Positions 56,451 through 64,000 of a DNA stretch of 64,000 nt are shown piece by piece (the stretch's first letter is position 1; each line of letters opens with the position of its first letter). The position numbers and the translations under genes are program-made. The DNA is from Podarcis raffonei (taxonomy: Eukaryota; Chordata; Lepidosauria; Squamata; Lacertidae), in the NCBI RefSeq assembly GCF_027172205.1, contig NC_070604.1, positions 107,033,851-107,097,850 on the forward strand, given 5' to 3'. A model generated the notes under the pieces. The model did not search any database, had not been told where the DNA came from, and saw only the letters and a program-made list of their open reading frames with translations.

Positions 56451-57289
56451 AATAATCCATCAAAATAAGTTCCGGCCTTTATTGCTGTAGCAAGAGTTTG
56501 TAAATCTTTTTCTCCATAACAAAAGTGGCAAAGGCAGTGGAGATTTAGAAGCAATGGAATCTCTGTATACAATGGATCTCCATGGATGTGACCTCAAATA
56601 ATGATCAATTATAGGAATCATTAAAAAAATGCAAAACAGTTTGAGGCTCAGGTATCTGAAGGACCTCTTTTTCCTGCACGAATCTGCACATGAATTAAGA
56701 TCGTCATCAGAGGCCTTTTTTCTGCTTGTGCAAACAAAGACCCACCACCACTATCTTGGGAAGTGAGATAGACAGGGCCTTGTAGATTGTGGCTCCCTGA
56801 CTTTTGAATGCTCTGCCCAGGTGAGGCCTGTCTGGGGCCAATTCTGATGTCATTTCCCTACCAGGCAATGACTTCCCTTCCCTTTCAGATCTTTTAGTCT
56901 CCTGCTTTATTTTTATGCTGAGAGACTTCGGGCTGTTCTGCTGGTTTCAATAATCTTTATTGGTTTTCATCATTTGCTGCTGCTCCCCACCCCCATCGTG
57001 TTCTCCTTAAACGCTGCTCTTAAGAAGAAAATCCTTGGCATGAGGTGCCAAACCATGGCAGCAAACAGCAAATACTCCTGTTGTCTGCTCATGTCATCTC
57101 CTTCCTTAGAGGCAATTTATATATTGAGGAAATAGGATGCAATGCAGACTGTGTGGACTGTACGAGTTCAAAGTGTGGGGCACAGGGGGGTGGCAGTCAC
57201 ACATGTGCCTGTTATCCCAGAGGAGAAGCATCCTCAGCTTGAAAAGCTAACACATTGCATAGGGAAGTCCTAGCCTAGACTTCCTAGCC
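56451..57289. other. Unique sequence
   Basis: No gene or repeat recognised. Confidence 0.4.
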
Positions 57290-57848
57290 TAGACCTTTCG
57301 CTTGGACTACTGCAATGTGCTCTATGTGGGGCTACCTTTGAAGGTGACCCGGAAACTACAACTAATCCAGAATGCGGCAGCTAGACTGGTGACTGGGAGT
57401 GGCCGCCGAGACCACATAACACTGCTTTTGAAAGACCGACATTGGCTCCCAGTACGTTTCCGAGCACAATTCAAAGTTTTGGTGCTAACCTTTAAAGCCC
57501 TGAACGGCCTCGGTCCAGTATACCTGAAGGAGTGTCTCCACCCCCATCATTCTGCCCGGACACTGAGGTCCAGCTCCGAGGGCCTTCTGGCGGTTCTCTC
57601 ACTGCGAGAAGCGAGGTTACAGGGAACCAGGCAGAGGGCCTTCTCGGTAGTGGCACCTGCCCTGTGGAACGCCCTCCCACAAGATGTCAAAGAGAAAAAC
57701 AACTACCAGACTTTTAGATGACATCTGAAGGCAGCCCTGTTTAGGGAAGCTTTTAATGTTTAATAGACTATTGTATTTTAATATTCTGTTGGAAGCCGCC
57801 CAGAGTGGCTGGGGAAACCCAGCTAGATGGGCGGGGTATAAATAATAA

Positions 57849-57899
<51 letters not shown>

Positions 57900-57901
57900 T
57901 T
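57290..57901 (+). mobile_element. L2 LINE 3' fragment with open frame and tail
   Basis: The end of L2 ORF2 is followed by the 3' UTR (GCCGCCCAGAGTGGCTGGGG, AGATGGGCGGGGTATAAATA) and a long (ATT)n tail at 57844-57901. It is 5'-truncated, but its reading frame is intact for 139 codons, making it the youngest L2 copy in the window. Its 3' end is the reference for the tail-only fragments at 17636, 28671 and 47871. Confidence 0.93.
57302..57721 (+). pseudogene. L2 ORF2 C-terminal part
   Basis: 139 codons beginning D-Y-C-N-V-L-Y-V-G-L-P, then L-I-Q-N-A-A-A-R-L-V-T, H-W-L-P-V-R-F-R-A-Q-F-K-V-L-V-L-T, F-K-A-L-N-G-L-G-P and R-A-F-S-V-V-A-P-A-L-W-N-A-L-P. This is the conserved region after the reverse transcriptase domain of L2 LINEs. 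All catalytic domains lie upstream and are missing, so no activity is possible. Confidence 0.92.
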
Positions 57902-57992
57902 ATTCCAAGATCTCCTCCTCTGTTTTGAGGTCCTACCTAATATACACACTCATGCTTTAATAACTGTGTGGGCCGCCTTCCTTCCTCTGCAG

Positions 57993-58189
57993 CTGAGCCT
58001 TCTTCACCGTCACCTACTGTGTGGAGGCGAGCTACCAGACAGGGTGTGTTTCCTTTCAGGAGTTTTTTTGGCACTGGTTCCAGTTCAGCTTTGCTAACAG
58101 AAGCTCAGGCACAGCTAATGGGACACCTGTTAGAAGCTGCTAGGAATATAGATGCACAATTACAGCCACACCTTCACAAGCCAAGATAG
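57993..58189 (+). CDS. Candidate terminal coding exon, unidentified
   Basis: A good 3' splice acceptor (CCGCCTTCCTTCCTCTGCAG, ending at 57992) is followed by an open frame to a TAG at 58187-58189. The predicted end is rich in S, P and T, then contains F-R-S-F-F-G-T-G-S-S and an amphipathic helix L-L-T-E-A-Q-A-Q-L-M-G-H-L-L-E-A-A-R-N-I-D. Unlike other frames here, its composition looks protein-like. No clear polyadenylation signal follows and no upstream exon is recognised. It could be a host last exon, the C-terminus of a domesticated or dead DNA transposon protein, or chance. I do not recognise the protein. Confidence 0.22.
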
Positions 58190-58435
58190 ACACTTTGGGC
58201 ATTTTTATTTTTTATAATGCTTTTATTTCGTTTCTCCAGCCGGCAGGAACCGTTATCCTTTCGGGAAGAAAGAAACTCCCCCCCCCCCGACAGCAGTGAA
58301 TCTATTAATAACAGGAATACAGGGAGCAGCAGTATGCGATACCGAAAAGGCATGCTCAAAAGAGCTTCAATGTCATGCAGACCAATCCAGTGCATTTCTA
58401 GAAAGACCTAAGTCCCAGTTCATTCAGTCAGGCTC
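58190..58435. other. Unique sequence
   Basis: C-run at 58279-58288. Nothing recognised. Confidence 0.35.
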
Positions 58436-58545
58436 ATCCAGACTCAGTATGTTTTCCAAGCAAAATTCAAAGTGTTGGTACTGACCTTTCAAGCCCTAAT
58501 GGCTTTGGCCCTTCACACTGAAGAAGCTTCTCCACCCCCATTGTT
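58436..58545 (+). mobile_element. L2 LINE ORF2 remnant
   Basis: TTTTCCAAGCAAAATTCAAA-GTGTTGGTACTGACC encodes F-Q-A-K-F-K-V-L-V-L-T, matching residues 58-70 of the L2 frame at 57302-57721. The remainder is lost. Confidence 0.6.
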
Positions 58546-58559
58546 CAGCCTGGACATAG

Positions 58560-59245
58560 GTTGTTTTTATTTTAATTAGTGGCACAGTTTCTATCTCTTT
58601 GCCAGATCTGAAAGGCCTTCCTTTTCTTGTCAATAATGCATTCAATCTCACTATCATTCTCATCAAACCATCCCTGGTGTTTCTTGGTTTGTTATTCAAT
58701 AGTTTGTTCACAGGGTGCCATAATGGATGTTTTTAGCTTGGTTCAGTGTTCCTCAATGTTATCAGGGAACTCTGAAAGCAGATGGTCCTTAAGAGTTGTT
58801 TGGAAGCAATCCTGCTTAATAGACTCTTGAAGGGCTTGAATGTTCATTTTGTGCCTTGGTTTCCTTCCTTGAAGCCAATGTTGAGGTATAATCTTGACAG
58901 CCATCATGGAACGTATTAATCGGTGGTCTATCCAGCAGTCGTTGGCATTTGTCATAGCTCTGGTAAAGAGGCGATTTTCAGCTCAGACAATTACGTAGTC
59001 TAAGGGTGCCTCCACAATGTTTTAAATTTATTTTTTTGTTGAAAGACAGTGTTGGTAATAACAAGGTGGTGTGCTGCACATATAGTCAAAAGAAAGATTC
59101 CATTCTGGTTGCTGTTGCCAATTCCTTCTTTCCTAATTGTCCTAGGCCACAGATTGAAATTTTGCCCAACTCTTCCGTTAAAATCACCCAGGTGGATAAT
59201 TTTATTTTGCATAGGCATCTCTTGATAGGTTGGCATCCAGTAAGA
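58560..59245 (-). mobile_element. LINE endonuclease-domain fragment (CFDP2-like)
   Basis: On the minus strand it encodes I-I-H-L-G-D-F-N-G-R-V-G, I-T-N-T-V-F-Q-Q-K-N-K-F-K-T-L-W, then after breaks C-W-I-D-H-R-L-I and Q-T-K-K-H-Q-G-W-F-D-E-N-D. G-D-F-N and the D-H pair are catalytic motifs of the AP-type endonuclease of non-LTR retrotransposons. The arrangement resembles elements often annotated as craniofacial development protein 2-like in reptiles. The exact LINE clade (RTE-related most likely) is an inference. Frames are interrupted, and the RT region is absent. Confidence 0.8.
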
Positions 59246-59333
59246 TGGGCGGCATCATCATTATTATCATTATCATTATTATGCCAAGCTTTCCAGTCAC
59301 AGGTCTGTACTTTCCATGTCTTTCCCTAAGCAG

Positions 59334-59334
<1 letters not shown>
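59246..59334. other. Short (ATC/ATT)n tract and unique sequence
   Basis: CATCATCATTATTATCATTA at about 59251-59281 adjoins the LINE fragment. Confidence 0.6.
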
Positions 59335-59376
<42 letters not shown>

Positions 59377-59378
59377 TC
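59335..59378. repeat. (TTTC)11 microsatellite
   Basis: Nearly perfect tetranucleotide run. Confidence 0.95.
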
Positions 59379-60589
59379 GTAAACAGTGGGTTTTCCCTGG
59401 GGAAATGGTGGAACAAAAACGCCTCCTTGGACACAGGCCTTCAAATGTGCCTGTTAAGTGTGGTGCGAAAGGAAGTCTGGGTGAGCCCTTACTCTCAGTG
59501 AAGGGAAGAAAGGATTACAGCACAATCCCAAACCCGTTTACTTGAAGGAAGGCCCACTGATTTCACTGGGAGAACGGGTGTGTACACACACAGCAGGAAA
59601 GTGTGTTTTCTGCCTTCCAGAGACGCAATTTTTTTGAAAGAAGAGAAGCAATAAAAATGCAATTTAAAATCAGTATGTAGATTTAATGCAGACATGCTGT
59701 GAACCACCTGAATGAAGCTTGAGGACCACTTGTGGTCCACAGACCACCATTTTTTTGGGGGGGGGACCCTGTAGTAGATGATGTGCCTCAAAGCTGGCAA
59801 ATTTGCCATAGGGAAGCTAAGCTGTGAGGTGAACATAGTGTCTAGTTCAGCACTGAGATTCTAAGTGGCAGACCTGAGGCATTATACATGAAATGTATAA
59901 GCTGAAGCACTTAGCTTCCCATTGGCTGCTTTGCAGGTGCACAGCTATTTTATTTATTTATTTCATTTATATTCCGCCCTCCCACCCAATTTTAAGGAAG
60001 TATTTTAAGGAAGTATTGAAATTGAGAGGATCAGTGAAAACACACACTGGCAGATTGTATGACTCAGGACGGTCCAAAACCTGTGGATGCAGGATGCACT
60101 TGTAAAATGGAGCATCATTACTGTACTGGAACTGCAAGAGCGGAAAATCATGCTCACTCGCATAAAACTGGATGTGAGCAATGCCATGGATGTGAACAAA
60201 CCAGGCAGAAGTGCGCTAGCTCGCGGTGCGGACTTGGTGCGAGTGAAGAGCCTTTTGGCCCAAGCATCTGTATTCCACCACCAGAGTGGTTCCTTTGTGC
60301 GCCACTGACAGGTTGGGTAGTGCAGCCCTTTCCTGATTTATGACCAGGAACTGGGCAGATTCAGACCTCAAAGTGCAAAAGTGCTTTGAATCCATCTTTG
60401 CAGGCACACACCCAGTGGTGAGTTATTGCCAAGCATATCACAGCTGCATCTCTACATCTGGAGTAGTGCAACTCTGGCTGCTCACACACTCGTGTGTGTA
60501 TGTATCTTACATATGTATGTGTGCATTACGCATACACATTGACAAAATAATTACTCCCAACTCTTCACTCAGCACTTCATTACTCATCT
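59379..60589. other. Mostly unique; weak repeat traces
   Basis: 59520-59575 (TTTACTTGAAGGAAGGCCCA then TTTCACTGGGAG) resembles a common sauropsid repeat end. 59945-59990 (TTTATATTCCGCCCTCCCAC) resembles an inverted LINE tail. No exon supported. Confidence 0.4.
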
Positions 60590-60860
60590 AGTAAAACAGC
60601 TTCCCAGTGTCGTGTTGCCACAGTCCCGGGCAGTTATAGTACGGGTTGCAGCGCCTGCCAAATTGTATATCAGCCAGAATTTCCTTGACAGTTCATTAAG
60701 AGTAATTCTTGTTTTCTGGAGCCACAACTCAGGTTTATGTGTCTCCTTTTGGACCAAAATAAAATAAAACTCGACTGCCTGTAACCACACTTAACAGTTT
60801 GTTTTGTGTCAATAATGTAACTGTAGATCTCTAAAAATATAAATTGTGAACCATCCGCCA
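60590..60860. other. Repeat-free stretch, candidate conserved non-coding DNA
   Basis: AT-rich with words such as TTCATTAAGAGTAATTCTTG and GTCAATAATGTAACTG and no repeat similarity. Confidence 0.22.
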
Positions 60861-63140
60861 ACAAGGAAGAGAGAGGAGAGGAATGTGTTTTTGCTTCTTA
60901 GGACCTGACATCCGCAGAGCCACACGAGTCCTTTGTTAACATTTATGTGTAGTCAGCAGCGCGCAGTTTGGGGTTTTCTTATGTAATGTCTCCTCCTCCT
61001 GCGTGGACTTCTGTTGTAACTGCTACCCCAAATTTACAAGAAGGCAGCGTGGGGCATGGAAGGAAGAACCACGTTCTGGATGTCCTGATATTCCAGAATT
61101 GCAAGGGTTTGGACTGAAACTGTACTTAAACCCAAAAGAGGAATGCAGGATTTCATTGTTAACTGAGTGTTTTTTATGGCATCGCAATGCTAACGGACAG
61201 CAAAAGAAGTATACATTTTGCAAAATAAAATCTCCACGGATTCTGCAAAAGCTGACGGGTATATCACAGCATCAAAGAAAAAAGAATCACATGTATTCCA
61301 TTATTATGCATAAGCTGGTTCCTGGATTCAGTCTCTTTATCATACGCTACTAGGACTAGAAAATGGTATGGAGGCTGAACTATGCAAATAAGAGGTGGGG
61401 CAATGCAAACTTCAGGGGCAGTAATTGCTCTATAAAGTATGTGGTGGCATCTCTTGAAGGCTTGAGGCATGAGTGTTTCTAAGCATTACTCATTGTAGGT
61501 GGATTGAAATTAATGGACCTAAATTAGTCCTGTTCATTCATTTCAGTGGGTCTACTCTCAGCAGGATTAGCACAGATAGTACTACCCGTAGTCTTTTCCT
61601 TAACCCTTCTGAAAGACATTACTGTATCTTCCACCACGATCTTTTGATCTGCACCATGGTAGAAGCTTGATGAGTCTTGTCTATTTGTTGTACTGTTGAC
61701 TAGAGGTTATGGACAATCCAACAGTACACAATTATGAGAGATAAAAAAACACAGCTGTAATGGTAACAACCTCCCACTGACCCCACTTAGAAAGAAGCAG
61801 ATTGCTCCCAACACATTTCAAAACATGTTTGTCAAGGGATCATTCTTATATGTACTCCCTTGTAAAGCACTGCTCCAAATAACTTTACTGCCGCAGCCGA
61901 GTAAGCTGCACCTGCAACATGTCTTTGCGAAGGAGTAAATGCAAGAATTCTCCCTTGTTAAAGGTATTTTAAAACTTGTCGGGCGTCTGGTTGGTCGCAG
62001 TGAGAATAGGAGGCTGCGCTAGATAGGATCAAGCAGGGCTCTTCGACGTGTTTTTTTTATGTACCAGTCTGTGCAGCTGTTTCTTTGTGGGGTGGCGAAT
62101 CCCCAATTAATCCTGCAGGCTGCCTTCAAAATTTTGGGTGAACTCCTGGACCGAGGGGGCAGGGCCAGCAGGAGGCACAATAATATTGTGCCCACAGGTG
62201 TGCGAACTGGCCAGGCCTTTGTTCTTGGGGGGAAGGGGCTGCAGATGGAAACAAGTGGTTGGGCGAAGGGTCGTGGTGCTGCTTCTCCCCTGCAAATGCA
62301 TTGCAACCTCAGAAGCAAACGCAGGGTTTGGAATCATCTCTTTGTGCTGAGGCCCTAGCTGCGTCCTTTGCTTTAGGAAGGATGGCGAGGTGTAGTTTGC
62401 GAATCCCCCCACCTCCGCGCCTTCGAAACCCGCTCTGTATTTTCTGGCCAGCAACCCCACACTGACATCAAAGGCATCCAAAACAAGAAATCATCTCTTC
62501 CTGGGTGGGAGGAGAGGATTTGACTGAGAGCTTTTGAAGTGGGTAGCAGCGTGTGAGTAGGGGGGAGTCCCTGTCTATTAATGTGCTTTCATTGTGCAAC
62601 AGCATAGCCTTCCAATATTCTGTCTCAAGAGTTTGGAGGCAAGCTGGGTATATTAGTGAATAGCTGACCCTGTTGCAGCTGATCAAAGAATTCCTGCAGA
62701 GTCGTTTGCGTGGAAGCATTTTTAGTGATGCTATCTGCCGATGCCATAGGCTTGCACAAGTCTCTTCCTCCAACCGTAAGGCACAGGGACAGCAGGTTCT
62801 GGCAAGGCACAGTTGACATTAATTCTCATTTATTCTGCCAAAATATCTGATGCTATAACACCACCGCTTAGATATCATTTTTGCAGCTTTCCCACGTGTT
62901 TTAAGAAGGGAAGGGCAGCTTTTTATTAGCCATAACTTTTGTCCCAGTGAAAAGGATTTGTGGATACCTCAGATTGCCTAGGAAATGTTTTCAATGGGTG
63001 GATTGGAAAGATGAAGACTTAGATGGACTGCATCAGATGAACAAGCGTGTTGATATCCGAAACAAGCCCCGCCAGGTGGCCTCTGTTTTCCCAGAGTCCT
63101 TACCCGGGATGCTTCCAGACCAATGCTGTTTCCCAGTGGG
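60861..63140. other. Mostly unique, about 2.3 kb
   Basis: 61510-61570 (AATGGACCTAAATTAGTCCT then TTTCAGTGGGTCTACTCTCA) resembles a dispersed repeat tail. Otherwise no gene, RNA or repeat recognised. Confidence 0.4.
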
Positions 63141-63144
63141 AATC

Positions 63145-63350
63145 AGTCAGGTTGCACAATTAAAGTTGAGCTGGTGCACAAGACACTCGCTTCTTCCACA
63201 AATGCATTGGAAAGTGTCGAACAGTTGCTTGATGTAGTGGTGTACAATGGCCCAGCAAGCAAATCAGAATCAAGACGCAATAAGCACCCAGCACCATCTA
63301 GCCCCTTCACAAACTTTGTGCGAACAAATCAGGTTGGATGCACAATAAAA
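63145..63350 (+). repeat. Interspersed repeat R3, copy 3
   Basis: CAGGTTGCACAATTAAAGTT-GAGCTGG, then CACAAACTTTGTGCGAACAA-ATCAGG and GCACAATAAAACAG, in the order of the other two copies. The middle differs in length. Confidence 0.5.
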
Positions 63351-63584
63351 CAGAGATTAATTTCACAAAGATAAGATTAATGAAATGAAAGAAGGAATTT
63401 TGAATACGCTAGATAATAAATATAAACGCAATAGTAATATTAGAAAGTAGAATTAAAGATGCCGTGCATGGGGGGGGGGGTCACAAGGGAATATGGGGAA
63501 GGGGAAAGGTGTATAAATACTTGACTAATTTGAGTATATAATTTGTAATGTTAAAGTTGAAGAATACATGATGTGTTTTATTTA
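63351..63584. other. Unique AT-rich sequence
   Basis: G-run at 63471-63480. Nothing recognised. Confidence 0.35.
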
Positions 63585-63586
63585 TA

Positions 63587-63814
63587 CAGTGGCACCTCGG
63601 GTTACAGACGCTTCAGGTTACAGATGCTTCAGGTTACATCCGCTAACCCAGAAATAGTACCTCGGGTTAAGAACTTTACCTCAGGATGAGAACAGAAATC
63701 GCTTGGCCGCGACAGGAGGCCCCATTAGCTAAAGTGGTACCTCAGGTTAAGAACAGTTTCAGGTTAAGAACGGACCTCCGGAAAGAATTAAGTTCTTAAC
63801 CCGAGGTACCATTG
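63587..63814. mobile_element. TA-flanked MITE, family M1, copy 4
   Basis: CAGTGGCACCTCGGGTTACA at the left, CCCGAGGTACCATTG at the right, TA on both sides. The CTTCAGGTTACA sub-repeat occurs twice and the GAGGCCCCATTAGCTAAAGT block is intact. Confidence 0.88.
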
Positions 63815-64000
63815 TAATACCTACAGTATTTGAATATGTAATGTATATGTATGTAAATAAATAAAGATAGATAGATACTTTATCCAGCCAATTAAAAACA
63901 AAAGCAAAAAGCAGGCCATCTGGAAGCAACCCCACTCCTCTGTCTTGTCTTGTAACCACTAACTGTTACTCACTCAGTAGATGAGTTGGAGAGGGAGGCA
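63815..64000. other. Unique sequence to the window end
   Basis: Contains short ATGTATATGTATGTAAATAAATAA and ATAGATAGATA runs, otherwise nothing recognised. Confidence 0.4.

Overview
The window is vertebrate nuclear DNA, almost certainly from a squamate reptile (lizard or snake; a lacertid-like lizard is only a guess). The evidence is the repeat content: Sauria SINEs ending in ACCTTT, 3' fragments of BovB LINEs, L2 and CR1 LINE tails, reptile-type L1 elements, MIR-like SINEs, TA-flanked and hAT-type MITEs, and tRNA-Lys- or tRNA-Asn-headed SINEs with CR1-type tails. There is no bacterial, phage, plasmid or CRISPR content.

No intact protein-coding gene is visible in 64 kb. The only recognisable host sequence is an intronless, broken copy of ROMO1 (mitochondrial reactive oxygen species modulator 1) at 56120-56364. 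A weak candidate for a terminal coding exon lies at 57993-58189. The rest looks like intergenic DNA or a very long intron. Several repeat-free, AT-rich stretches (about 13.9-14.3, 16.5-17.3, 27.4-27.7, 33.5-33.7, 43.7-44.6 and 60.6-60.9 kb) resemble conserved non-coding sequence, but this cannot be tested without alignment.

Layout. 0-8 kb: sparse old repeats, a short interstitial telomeric tract and three LTR-type fossils. 8-13 kb: Sauria SINE, hAT elements, tRNA-Ala-like SINEs, a second copy of one solo LTR family and a TA-flanked MITE. 13-18 kb: mostly unique, with one BovB fragment and one Sauria SINE. 18.5-21 kb: an old repeat split by a Sauria SINE, itself split by 1.5 kb that looks like the 5' part of an L1. 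21.6-26.7 kb: a tRNA-Lys SINE split by a minus-strand L1 that carries a MITE, followed by a plus-strand L1 that carries a BovB fragment and an unclassified GC-rich segment. 27-33 kb: MITEs, a tRNA-Asn SINE split by a solo LTR, a hAT element containing BovB, and a BovB copy with a 5' inversion. 33-45 kb: unique DNA with L2, Sauria and tRNA SINEs and a near-perfect hAT palindrome. 45.9-47.0 kb: a large MITE containing a 154-bp tandem repeat. 47-64 kb: L2, L1, SINE and MITE copies, the ROMO1 retrocopy, an L2 with an open 3' reading frame, an endonuclease-domain LINE fragment, then mostly unique DNA.

The elements do not form a pathway. They record retrotransposition by L1, BovB, L2 and CR1 machinery and cut-and-paste transposition by hAT and TA-target families. 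Target-site duplications give a relative order in several nests. I found no previously undescribed functional system; the most informative items are the nests, the retrocopy, the shared-tail SINEs and the minisatellite-bearing MITE.
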